Below the pieces are notes generated by a model. It saw nothing but the letters and a program-made list of their open reading frames with translations. It did no database searches and had not been told where the DNA came from. From Zerene cesonia (Eukaryota > Arthropoda > Insecta > Lepidoptera > Pieridae), in contig NC_052128.1 in NCBI RefSeq assembly GCF_012273895.1, forward strand, positions 682,001 through 746,000: a DNA stretch of 64,000 nucleotides, read 5' to 3'. Shown here piece after piece: positions 10,088 through 19,680 of the stretch; positions within the stretch are counted from its first letter, which is position 1; each line of letters opens with the position of its first letter. A program made the translations under genes and the position numbers.

Positions 10088-10108
10088 GTAAATAATATTA
10101 TGTATCTT

Positions 10109-11108
10109 NNNNNNNNNNNNNNNNNNNNNNNNNNNNNNNNNNNNNNNNNNNNNNNNNNNNNNNNNNNNNNNNNNNNNNNNNNNNNNNNNNNNNNNNNNNN
10201 NNNNNNNNNNNNNNNNNNNNNNNNNNNNNNNNNNNNNNNNNNNNNNNNNNNNNNNNNNNNNNNNNNNNNNNNNNNNNNNNNNNNNNNNNNNNNNNNNNNN
10301 NNNNNNNNNNNNNNNNNNNNNNNNNNNNNNNNNNNNNNNNNNNNNNNNNNNNNNNNNNNNNNNNNNNNNNNNNNNNNNNNNNNNNNNNNNNNNNNNNNNN
10401 NNNNNNNNNNNNNNNNNNNNNNNNNNNNNNNNNNNNNNNNNNNNNNNNNNNNNNNNNNNNNNNNNNNNNNNNNNNNNNNNNNNNNNNNNNNNNNNNNNNN
10501 NNNNNNNNNNNNNNNNNNNNNNNNNNNNNNNNNNNNNNNNNNNNNNNNNNNNNNNNNNNNNNNNNNNNNNNNNNNNNNNNNNNNNNNNNNNNNNNNNNNN
10601 NNNNNNNNNNNNNNNNNNNNNNNNNNNNNNNNNNNNNNNNNNNNNNNNNNNNNNNNNNNNNNNNNNNNNNNNNNNNNNNNNNNNNNNNNNNNNNNNNNNN
10701 NNNNNNNNNNNNNNNNNNNNNNNNNNNNNNNNNNNNNNNNNNNNNNNNNNNNNNNNNNNNNNNNNNNNNNNNNNNNNNNNNNNNNNNNNNNNNNNNNNNN
10801 NNNNNNNNNNNNNNNNNNNNNNNNNNNNNNNNNNNNNNNNNNNNNNNNNNNNNNNNNNNNNNNNNNNNNNNNNNNNNNNNNNNNNNNNNNNNNNNNNNNN
10901 NNNNNNNNNNNNNNNNNNNNNNNNNNNNNNNNNNNNNNNNNNNNNNNNNNNNNNNNNNNNNNNNNNNNNNNNNNNNNNNNNNNNNNNNNNNNNNNNNNNN
11001 NNNNNNNNNNNNNNNNNNNNNNNNNNNNNNNNNNNNNNNNNNNNNNNNNNNNNNNNNNNNNNNNNNNNNNNNNNNNNNNNNNNNNNNNNNNNNNNNNNNN
11101 NNNNNNNN
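10109..11108. other. Assembly gap (1000 N)
   Basis: Fixed-size scaffold gap inside element A; true size unknown. Confidence 0.99.
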
Positions 11109-11477
11109 AGCGCCACGGTTGTGCACAACGTTCAAGGTATGATTAATTACATTATTTCGTTCTTTTTGTTCTAATTATTGCATAAATGAAACTCAGTGTA
11201 ACTTTTGAAATAATTGTAGTTCTAATACGACATTTATAGACCTAAATAGTTAGTGGTTTAAGATTTTATTACGATTATCAGATGCGGCCAAGCTAATCAT
11301 AACCTAAAGTTAAAAATGATATTTTGTTGATTTACTTTGAAGGGCAATGGCAAACGAACTGAGTGGGTTAATCACGAACGTTCGGCATTGCCCCATCATA
11401 GAAAATATTGATGTGTCTGTTGCTTCACTTGTTTTGTTTAGTGTTGTTTTATAACAATTATGTGTTACTTGTTATAG
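11109..11477 (+). other. 5' region of the pogo element
   Basis: Non-coding. A donor-like CAAG/GTATGA lies at the contig edge (about 11135). TTGCCCCAT at 11388-11396 is the reverse complement of the motif found upstream of the decayed pogo gene at 5436. The element's own terminal inverted repeat was not identified. Confidence 0.35.
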
Positions 11478-12658
11478 ATGCCTCGAAACTACCAACGTAA
11501 AACGGTAACAAAATATAACGTGGAAGATCTAAAAAGGGCCATTGAAGATGTTAAGAGCAAAAAGTTAACCTTAGGCAAAGCGTCGACTGTATATTCGGTG
11601 CCTAAAACCACAATATTTGACCACATGAAGAAGATGGTCATTAAACAACCAAGGTGTGGGAGAAAATCCGTCTTCTCGGATCTTCAAGAATTGGAACTAG
11701 AAAACCACATTATAAATTGCAGCAAACTGTTTTACGGATTAACCATAAATATGGTTCGTAAAATTGCATTTAGATTCGCAGAGGAGAATAAACTTCCGCA
11801 TTCTTTTAACCAAACAAAGAAAATGGCCGGAAAAGATTGGTATAGGGGTTTTATGCAGAGGCACCCTAGAATATCCCTGAGAAAACCTGAGGCGACCTCA
11901 CTAAATCGCATTAATTCGTTTAACGCCCCCGAAGTACAATTATTTTATAACAATTTAATAGAACTACAAAACAAACATAACTTTCAACCAGATAAAATAT
12001 TCAATGTTGATGAAACTGGCATCACAAATGTGCAAAGGAATGCAAAAATTTTGGCACCAAAAGGCCAAAAACAAATCGGGCATGCGACAAGTGGTGAAAG
12101 AGGATCTACGACAACAGTGGTATGTGCATTTAGTGCAGCTGGTCAGTACATACCTCCATTTTTTATTTTTAAAAGAAAACGTATGAATGCACAGTTGTTA
12201 AAAGGAGGTAATGCAAATATGGTTGCTGCTGTGTCAGACTCGGGATGGATTAATGAGAGTCTATTTGTTGAATGGCTTCACCACTTCATTTCATACGCCA
12301 AACCTACTAAGGATGATCCTATACTCCTAGTTTTGGACAACTACGATAGCCATATCAGCCTTGATGTCTACACGTTATGTCGTGACAAAGGTATCGTTCT
12401 ATTGACTCTGCCTCCACATACGTCCCAAAGACTACAGCCTTTAGACTTAACATTCTACGGACCTATCAAGACAGCATATAACCGAGAGTGCCAATATTAC
12501 ATGGCAGAACATCCTGGAAGGGCCATAACACAATATGACGTTGTGGAATTATTCACCAGAGCTTTCAATCGATGCAGCAATCTCGAAAAAGCAGCAAGTG
12601 GTTTTAGAGCTGCCGGAATCTATCCCTTGCATCCAATCGAATTCGAAGACACACAAAC
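11478..12658 (+). CDS. Pogo/Tigger-superfamily transposase, 3' end in gap
   Basis: An uninterrupted frame of 393 codons from ATG at 11478 to the gap. It catalyses cut-and-paste transposition at TA targets in its family. The order is: MPRNYQRKTVTKYNVEDLKR (first helices), an HTH with VYSVPKTTIFDHMKK (about residues 40-54), a CENP-B-like second HTH ending with RHPRISLRKPEATS (about 130-143), then the DDE/D core. Catalytic residues: D178 in NVDETG, D287 in LVLDNYDSH, D323 in LQPLD, i.e. 35 residues between the last two. The C-terminal block AASGFRAAGIYPL is present; only the tail is missing. No stop or frameshift, unlike the copy at 5528-6808. A domesticated jerky-like host gene is an alternative, but the surroundings and MPRNYQRKT start favour a transposon. 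Confidence 0.9.
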
Positions 12659-13658
12659 NNNNNNNNNNNNNNNNNNNNNNNNNNNNNNNNNNNNNNNNNN
12701 NNNNNNNNNNNNNNNNNNNNNNNNNNNNNNNNNNNNNNNNNNNNNNNNNNNNNNNNNNNNNNNNNNNNNNNNNNNNNNNNNNNNNNNNNNNNNNNNNNNN
12801 NNNNNNNNNNNNNNNNNNNNNNNNNNNNNNNNNNNNNNNNNNNNNNNNNNNNNNNNNNNNNNNNNNNNNNNNNNNNNNNNNNNNNNNNNNNNNNNNNNNN
12901 NNNNNNNNNNNNNNNNNNNNNNNNNNNNNNNNNNNNNNNNNNNNNNNNNNNNNNNNNNNNNNNNNNNNNNNNNNNNNNNNNNNNNNNNNNNNNNNNNNNN
13001 NNNNNNNNNNNNNNNNNNNNNNNNNNNNNNNNNNNNNNNNNNNNNNNNNNNNNNNNNNNNNNNNNNNNNNNNNNNNNNNNNNNNNNNNNNNNNNNNNNNN
13101 NNNNNNNNNNNNNNNNNNNNNNNNNNNNNNNNNNNNNNNNNNNNNNNNNNNNNNNNNNNNNNNNNNNNNNNNNNNNNNNNNNNNNNNNNNNNNNNNNNNN
13201 NNNNNNNNNNNNNNNNNNNNNNNNNNNNNNNNNNNNNNNNNNNNNNNNNNNNNNNNNNNNNNNNNNNNNNNNNNNNNNNNNNNNNNNNNNNNNNNNNNNN
13301 NNNNNNNNNNNNNNNNNNNNNNNNNNNNNNNNNNNNNNNNNNNNNNNNNNNNNNNNNNNNNNNNNNNNNNNNNNNNNNNNNNNNNNNNNNNNNNNNNNNN
13401 NNNNNNNNNNNNNNNNNNNNNNNNNNNNNNNNNNNNNNNNNNNNNNNNNNNNNNNNNNNNNNNNNNNNNNNNNNNNNNNNNNNNNNNNNNNNNNNNNNNN
13501 NNNNNNNNNNNNNNNNNNNNNNNNNNNNNNNNNNNNNNNNNNNNNNNNNNNNNNNNNNNNNNNNNNNNNNNNNNNNNNNNNNNNNNNNNNNNNNNNNNNN
13601 NNNNNNNNNNNNNNNNNNNNNNNNNNNNNNNNNNNNNNNNNNNNNNNNNNNNNNNNNN
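12659..13658. other. Assembly gap (1000 N)
   Basis: Interrupts the C-terminal tail of the pogo transposase. Confidence 0.99.
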
Positions 13659-14289
13659 ATTTATGTGACCAGCTGACGTATAATCCACCACTTTATAGAT
13701 AGCTGACAATTTTATTTCTTCACAATATTAGTTTAAATTTAATTTCATAAATTTTTTAATCGGGAATAAATGATTGAAAATATTTTTTTTTATTACGTGC
13801 GTGGGCGGCTACCACTGCTCAACCCACCCTCGGAGCCGCAGCTGACGTTCACAACGCTTCATAATGCAACTTTCTGAGGCATTTTACGAGTTATCGACTG
13901 AGAAGAAATAATTGACGAAAATTAGCGCCTGGCTTACGGACTATTACCTCTAATGTTTGTGTAGAAAATCCCAAAGCTACGCAGCAAATGCTAGCGTCCG
14001 AACTTCCCGCAACATACCTTACCTATCTGTTTTTTTTTTTCTAAATAAATATATAAAATAAATATTGTGATTTTTTTTTCTTGCTATTTTCCCTTCATCT
14101 AGACCTCAAGAAAACACAGTATATTAAAAAAATCGCTTTCGTATCAGGCTACTAACGTCTGATAAAAAAATTGAAAAAGAAAAATGACGAAAAATACAAC
14201 AAAAAAAAATGTAAAGAAGATAAAGAATACCAGAACAGAATCGAGGAAAGGAGTTAGAAATTTATAATCCAAAAATATATGATCATGGG
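13659..14289. other. Unassigned sequence
   Basis: No reading frame recognised. Poly(T) and poly(A) runs near 13790, 14030-14080 and 14160-14220. May be more upstream, highly decayed LINE sequence. Confidence 0.3.
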
Positions 14290-15208
14290 CACAACTCATC
14301 AAATTAATTCGATCTTGGCCCAACAACCGACCATAGTTCTCAATGGAGAACCTATACCCAAACCCAAAGAGTGACTGAATCGCGTAATCTTGGTGTAGTG
14401 TTTGATGAAGGCTTGCGATTTAACAAGCACATCTAAAGTATCTCTAAAAAATTGTTTTTACCGACTGAAATTGCTCTATTGAATAAGACACTCCTTGTGT
14501 GTTAATGTCAGGGTCTTATTTTGCGAATCGCTTATCTTGTCTAAATTTAATTACGCTGATACGGTTGTTGGTCACAGGTTGCTGGCGTCTAAAAAAAAAT
14601 TGTGCAGCGTGTTCAAAATGCGTGTGCCCGCTTCTGTTATAACATTTCCTATCGTGATCATATTACACCATACTTGATCAAAAACAACTCACTTAAAATG
14701 GAATATCGTACCCACTTACACCTAGCTACGCTATTATTTATTGTGTTGAAATACAGAGTGCCTGTTTATTTGTATAATAAATTGAAATGGTTGGCGAATA
14801 ATAATACTATCTACCAGACTCGACGCGCAGGTTCTTTATTGGAAATTCCCCTACACAGAACATCCACATTTAAGGTATCGAGCCTTAAAATGCTAAAACA
14901 ACCTTCCGCCGCCTATTCGTTCATAACTAAGTTTATACTCATTTAAATATAAACTTAAGTTATGTCTTCTGGACATTCAAAAACGCCAACAGTTTTAACC
15001 TCCCCTCCACTATTTAGTTATTTTAGTATATTATCTAAAAGGTCGGTTTTTATTCATGACATTATACTTATATTGTATGTAGGTATCTTAATCATTAAAA
15101 AAGTATTCTTATTATGTAATCTAATAATATTATGTATATTCAACTATATGTGCATTTATAAATATTGTATATTATTGTTATTATTAACACACATATTATA
15201 ATTAGGTA
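14290..15208 (+). mobile_element. Non-LTR retrotransposon 3' end, copy 1 (RT C-terminal part)
   Basis: Decayed reverse-transcriptase end of a CR1/Jockey-like LINE. Pieces read ILNGEPIPKPKE and GVVFDEGLRFNKHI (about 14335-14435, with shifts), then a 114-codon frame (14602-14946) with QRVQNACARFCYNISYRDHI at its start and RRAGSLLEIPLHRTSTF near its end. This is the thumb and C-terminal region after the polymerase domain. A 3' UTR of about 260 bp follows. From 14592 on it is almost identical to 18532-19147; both copies end their similarity at ATTATAATTAGGTA and then diverge, which marks the element's 3' end. Strongly 5'-truncated or gap-truncated. Confidence 0.8.
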
Positions 15209-15284
15209 GAGTAAGTGCGCCAATTATGGACTGGTTCCGTAATATGGACTACCTACATTTCTCCAAAACCATCAGTCGTAGATA

Positions 15285-16284
15285 NNNNNNNNNNNNNNNN
15301 NNNNNNNNNNNNNNNNNNNNNNNNNNNNNNNNNNNNNNNNNNNNNNNNNNNNNNNNNNNNNNNNNNNNNNNNNNNNNNNNNNNNNNNNNNNNNNNNNNNN
15401 NNNNNNNNNNNNNNNNNNNNNNNNNNNNNNNNNNNNNNNNNNNNNNNNNNNNNNNNNNNNNNNNNNNNNNNNNNNNNNNNNNNNNNNNNNNNNNNNNNNN
15501 NNNNNNNNNNNNNNNNNNNNNNNNNNNNNNNNNNNNNNNNNNNNNNNNNNNNNNNNNNNNNNNNNNNNNNNNNNNNNNNNNNNNNNNNNNNNNNNNNNNN
15601 NNNNNNNNNNNNNNNNNNNNNNNNNNNNNNNNNNNNNNNNNNNNNNNNNNNNNNNNNNNNNNNNNNNNNNNNNNNNNNNNNNNNNNNNNNNNNNNNNNNN
15701 NNNNNNNNNNNNNNNNNNNNNNNNNNNNNNNNNNNNNNNNNNNNNNNNNNNNNNNNNNNNNNNNNNNNNNNNNNNNNNNNNNNNNNNNNNNNNNNNNNNN
15801 NNNNNNNNNNNNNNNNNNNNNNNNNNNNNNNNNNNNNNNNNNNNNNNNNNNNNNNNNNNNNNNNNNNNNNNNNNNNNNNNNNNNNNNNNNNNNNNNNNNN
15901 NNNNNNNNNNNNNNNNNNNNNNNNNNNNNNNNNNNNNNNNNNNNNNNNNNNNNNNNNNNNNNNNNNNNNNNNNNNNNNNNNNNNNNNNNNNNNNNNNNNN
16001 NNNNNNNNNNNNNNNNNNNNNNNNNNNNNNNNNNNNNNNNNNNNNNNNNNNNNNNNNNNNNNNNNNNNNNNNNNNNNNNNNNNNNNNNNNNNNNNNNNNN
16101 NNNNNNNNNNNNNNNNNNNNNNNNNNNNNNNNNNNNNNNNNNNNNNNNNNNNNNNNNNNNNNNNNNNNNNNNNNNNNNNNNNNNNNNNNNNNNNNNNNNN
16201 NNNNNNNNNNNNNNNNNNNNNNNNNNNNNNNNNNNNNNNNNNNNNNNNNNNNNNNNNNNNNNNNNNNNNNNNNNNNNNNNNNNN
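15285..16284. other. Assembly gap (1000 N)
   Basis: Fixed-size scaffold gap inside element A. Confidence 0.99.
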
Positions 16285-16392
16285 TATAGAATTGTTCAAA
16301 TAGTATACGGTAAGTAATTCGGTTTCTTCTGACTCCAACTCTTCTTCCTCAAGCAATGTAAGATATTAACGTATTAACTTTTTCGATAACAT
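16285..16392 (-). pseudogene. Probable first exon of Harbinger transposase A
   Basis: On the minus strand an ATG at 16392 reads MLSKKLIR, stop, then in the same frame YLTLLEEEELESEETELLTV and YYLNNSI into the gap. A short hydrophobic and acidic start, beginning about 250 bp from the right end and pointing inward, is where the family's transposase starts (compare element C). The TAA is a premature stop if this reading is right. The evidence is position plus frame, with no diagnostic domain visible. Confidence 0.35.
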
Positions 16393-16504
16393 GTCTGCTG
16401 TCACTTACATTTCGCGTAGAACTAAACCAATCGCCCGCCGCCGGGAGCTCGAAATGACTCGTCGCGTACTCGCGGCCTAGCTCCGCATATTGAAAAACAC
16501 AGTG

Positions 16505-16648
16505 GCAACTCCGCTCCGCATTACTTTCTCGCTCTGCTCCGCAGCCTCGCTCCTCTCCGGTGGACAGACACAGTACGCAACTCCGCTCCGCATTACTCCG
16601 TTTCTCCGCTCCGCTGCCTCGCTCCGCTCCGGTGGACAGGCAGCCTTA
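16505..16648. repeat. Tandem 72-bp duplication at the right end of element A
   Basis: Units 16505-16576 and 16577-16648 both begin GCAACTCCGCTCCGCATTAC, and end with the TIR-like GGTGGACAG plus a TA-containing tail. The inner copy (ending near 16576) has substitutions in the TIR (CTCCTCTCCGGTGGACAGAC). The end of the element has been duplicated in tandem. Confidence 0.8.
16620..16648 (-). repeat. Right TIR and TTA duplication of element A
   Basis: Exact reverse complement of the left inverted repeat, ending at 16645, followed by TTA at 16646-16648. Confidence 0.85.
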
Positions 16649-17531
16649 CTATTTTAATCATTTTGTCTTGAAAGCTTACTTTTCCAGTACTATTAAAATA
16701 TTCCATTAAAGTTTTCCTCACTTGCTGTCCCCCAAGAGTATGCATTTCAACAGTTCGATTAAGAGGCGTCCAGGTATTTTGTTGTCGCCAATCTCCAGGT
16801 CTGAATGTTTGCTGTTGTATATCTTCGTTGTCAACACATGAGGGGGTCCAATAAATTTTTGACTTTTTTCTTAAAAAATTGTGCAATGCACAACAGGCAA
16901 GAACAATTGCATCCAGATTTTCAATATTAACGCTGATCGGTTGCCTAAATACTCTGAAACGCGAAGAAAGAATGCCGAAAGCATTTTCAACAACTCTCCG
17001 AGCTCGGCATAGACGGTAATTGAATATTCTTTTGTCAGCCCTCCGTGTTACCAGTGTCATCGAAAAATGACAAAAAATCATCATAGACATCACCACCAGC
17101 TCAAAACAGTTTGTTGTCTTCCTCAATCCAAACACAGTTAACAGCTCATAACGAAAACGAAAATATCATACAAATTTCTATGCCATCACCTAGTCACGTC
17201 ATGTCAAATGACACAAACAGCATAATATATGAAGGACCTGCTAGTGGAATGAATGAATTAATAATTTTTAAAAAGGAAAAATAAATTTTCTTGTTATACA
17301 CTACCTTGATTGTTTTTTTTAAAGCCTTGTAGATCGCCCAACAAGTCTCAGGTATAATTTTAGAAAGCAATTGAAATGATGTAACTGTACTGAATCTAAG
17401 ATCTTTATAATTTCTTCCCGTAGCCAGAAACCTTAAAGTAGCTATTAAGCGTGCTTCAGCAGACACAGCCTGACGCATAACTGTATTTTTCTTTGTAATA
17501 GTTGGACGCACCATTTCTAGTAATTCATTAA
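16649..17531 (-). pseudogene. Harbinger transposase B, internally deleted, 3' end interrupted by element A
   Basis: Exon 1 runs from the gap edge (17531) to 17305 and reads NTVMRQAVSAEARLIATLRF through PETCWAIYKALKKTIK, with donor AAG/GTAGTG. The intron follows. Exon 2 is only a C-terminal part, from about 17045 leftward: RADKRIFNYRLCRARRVVEN (the catalytic-E helix), AFGILSSRFRVFRQPISVN, LACCALHNFLRKKSK, ending GKVSFQDKMIKIV where the inverted repeat of element A begins. The half with the first two catalytic Asp residues (GAVDGKH and LLGDS regions) is missing. The frame runs into the A terminus, so A inserted at the 3' end of this gene. It is a different subfamily copy from C. Confidence 0.82.
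17087..17284 (+). pseudogene. C-terminal tail of Harbinger MADF gene, element B
   Basis: A plus-strand frame inside the transposase B intron reads TSPPAQNSLLSSSIQTQLTA, then ISMPSPSHVMSNDTNSI and FKKEK before a TAA at 17282-17284. It is S/N/Q-rich like the tail of the C copy and sits in the same place: opposite strand, inside the transposase intron, just before the exon 1 donor. The BESS part expected before it is absent, which fits the deletion that also removed half of transposase exon 2. Assignment rests on position and composition, not on a diagnostic motif. Confidence 0.42.
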
Positions 17532-18531
17532 NNNNNNNNNNNNNNNNNNNNNNNNNNNNNNNNNNNNNNNNNNNNNNNNNNNNNNNNNNNNNNNNNNNNN
17601 NNNNNNNNNNNNNNNNNNNNNNNNNNNNNNNNNNNNNNNNNNNNNNNNNNNNNNNNNNNNNNNNNNNNNNNNNNNNNNNNNNNNNNNNNNNNNNNNNNNN
17701 NNNNNNNNNNNNNNNNNNNNNNNNNNNNNNNNNNNNNNNNNNNNNNNNNNNNNNNNNNNNNNNNNNNNNNNNNNNNNNNNNNNNNNNNNNNNNNNNNNNN
17801 NNNNNNNNNNNNNNNNNNNNNNNNNNNNNNNNNNNNNNNNNNNNNNNNNNNNNNNNNNNNNNNNNNNNNNNNNNNNNNNNNNNNNNNNNNNNNNNNNNNN
17901 NNNNNNNNNNNNNNNNNNNNNNNNNNNNNNNNNNNNNNNNNNNNNNNNNNNNNNNNNNNNNNNNNNNNNNNNNNNNNNNNNNNNNNNNNNNNNNNNNNNN
18001 NNNNNNNNNNNNNNNNNNNNNNNNNNNNNNNNNNNNNNNNNNNNNNNNNNNNNNNNNNNNNNNNNNNNNNNNNNNNNNNNNNNNNNNNNNNNNNNNNNNN
18101 NNNNNNNNNNNNNNNNNNNNNNNNNNNNNNNNNNNNNNNNNNNNNNNNNNNNNNNNNNNNNNNNNNNNNNNNNNNNNNNNNNNNNNNNNNNNNNNNNNNN
18201 NNNNNNNNNNNNNNNNNNNNNNNNNNNNNNNNNNNNNNNNNNNNNNNNNNNNNNNNNNNNNNNNNNNNNNNNNNNNNNNNNNNNNNNNNNNNNNNNNNNN
18301 NNNNNNNNNNNNNNNNNNNNNNNNNNNNNNNNNNNNNNNNNNNNNNNNNNNNNNNNNNNNNNNNNNNNNNNNNNNNNNNNNNNNNNNNNNNNNNNNNNNN
18401 NNNNNNNNNNNNNNNNNNNNNNNNNNNNNNNNNNNNNNNNNNNNNNNNNNNNNNNNNNNNNNNNNNNNNNNNNNNNNNNNNNNNNNNNNNNNNNNNNNNN
18501 NNNNNNNNNNNNNNNNNNNNNNNNNNNNNNN
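17532..18531. other. Assembly gap (1000 N)
   Basis: Right end of element B and the upstream part of LINE copy 2 are hidden here. Confidence 0.99.
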
Positions 18532-19147
18532 AAAAAAAATTGTGCAGCGTGTTCAAAATGCGTGTGCCCGCTTCTGTTATAACATTTCCTATCGTGATCA
18601 TATTACACCATACTTGATCAAAAACAACTCACTTAAAATGGAATATCGTACCCACTTACACCTAGCTACGCTATTATTTATTGTGTTGAAATACAGAGTG
18701 CCTGTTTATTTGTATAATAAATTGAAATGGTTGGCGAATAATAATACTATCTACCAGACTCGACGCGCAGGTTCTTTATTGGAAATTCCCCTACACAGAA
18801 CATCCACATTTAAGGTATCGAGCCTTAAAATGCTAAAACAACCTTCCGCCGCCTATTCGTTCATAACAAAGTTTATACTCATTTAAATATAAACTTAAGT
18901 TATGTCTTCTGGACATTCAAAAACGCCAACAGTTTTAACCTCCCCTCCACTATTTAGTTATCTTAGTATATTATCTAAAAGGTCGGTTTTTATTCATGAC
19001 ATTATACTTATATTGTATCTAGGTATCTAAATGATTAAAAAAAGGATTCTTATTATGTAATCTTAACATTATGTATATTCAACTATATGTGCATTTATGA
19101 ATATTGTATATTATTGTTATTATTTACACACATATTATAATTAGGTA
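18532..19147 (+). mobile_element. Non-LTR retrotransposon 3' end, copy 2
   Basis: Begins at the contig edge and matches 14592-15208 base for base except for a few substitutions and small indels, mostly in the 3' UTR (for example near 18968, 19020 and 19062). The 114-codon RT-terminal frame (18542-18886) is intact and identical in protein to copy 1. Similarity stops at 19147 and the flanks differ, so this is a second insertion of the same LINE family rather than the same locus. Confidence 0.82.
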
Positions 19148-19429
19148 TACATGTATAATTTGATCATATTTTATGAAATATTCATAAATTCAATAGTTGG
19201 AGCATGAACACATCCACTGTCAATAAGACATAAGGATTCCACTTAAAATCAGTGTTTGTACACTGAGTAGCAGGCCTAATTAAGGCACATATATATTTTA
19301 AATACCTAATAATTGACCTTTATTGTTATATTTGCCTTCGTGTATGTGTCATAATAAACATATTTTCTTTCTATTTTCTATATCCATTCAAAATGAAAAA
19401 AAAAAACATAATTTTAAAATTAAGAAATA

Positions 19430-19680
19430 TTCAAGTTGCCCTGCCTCTGGATACCAAGTCATTGTGGCATTTTTGGGCATAAATCGGCGGATTGGTGCGC
19501 CACGGCTGCTATGCATATGGCCCCAGAGACCCATGATTATACAACCATAGCTAAGCCGCTAAGCAGCTATTTAAATCATGGGAGGCTTCCTAAAAACCTC
19601 ACATATAAAGGAGAGCACTATGCTAGCATTCAGTCTTGGATCCCTAGTAAGCCTCGGTTGATAAAAATAAAAGCGTGATT
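19430..19680 (+). pseudogene. LINE RNase H domain relic
   Basis: The frame from 19436 carries LWIPSHCGIFGHKSADWCAT. This is the W-I-P-S-H-x-G-I-x-G-N-E-x-A-D motif that ends RNase H domains in Jockey/I-type LINEs; the canonical N-E is changed to H-K. It continues with poorly matching sequence to a stop at 19678. Only this fragment is recognisable. Confidence 0.6.

Larger units (their letters stand above)
9695..16645. mobile_element. PIF/Harbinger element A, inserted into element B
   Basis: Both ends are present: GGCTGCCTGTCCACCGGAGC begins at 9695 and its exact reverse complement ends at 16645 (26-bp perfect inverted repeats). Both sides are flanked by TTA (9692-9694 and 16646-16648), the target duplication typical of PIF/Harbinger. 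Inside the left end is the first exon of a MADF gene (plus); inside the right end is a probable transposase first exon (minus). Three 1-kb gaps lie within. Contigs placed between them hold a pogo transposase and a LINE end, so either A carries nested insertions or the scaffold order is imperfect. On the right, the interrupted frame is the C-terminus of transposase B. Confidence 0.78.

Noticed and set aside
16285..16377. Plus-strand serine-rich tail (SVSSDSNSSSSSNVRY, stop) as the end of a MADF gene
   Set aside because: The minus-strand reading with an inward-pointing ATG near the right TIR fits the expected transposase start better; the two frames overlap.
18532..19147. LINE copy 2 as an assembly duplicate of copy 1
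   Set aside because: The flanks differ right after the shared 3' terminus and there are scattered substitutions, so two loci are more likely.
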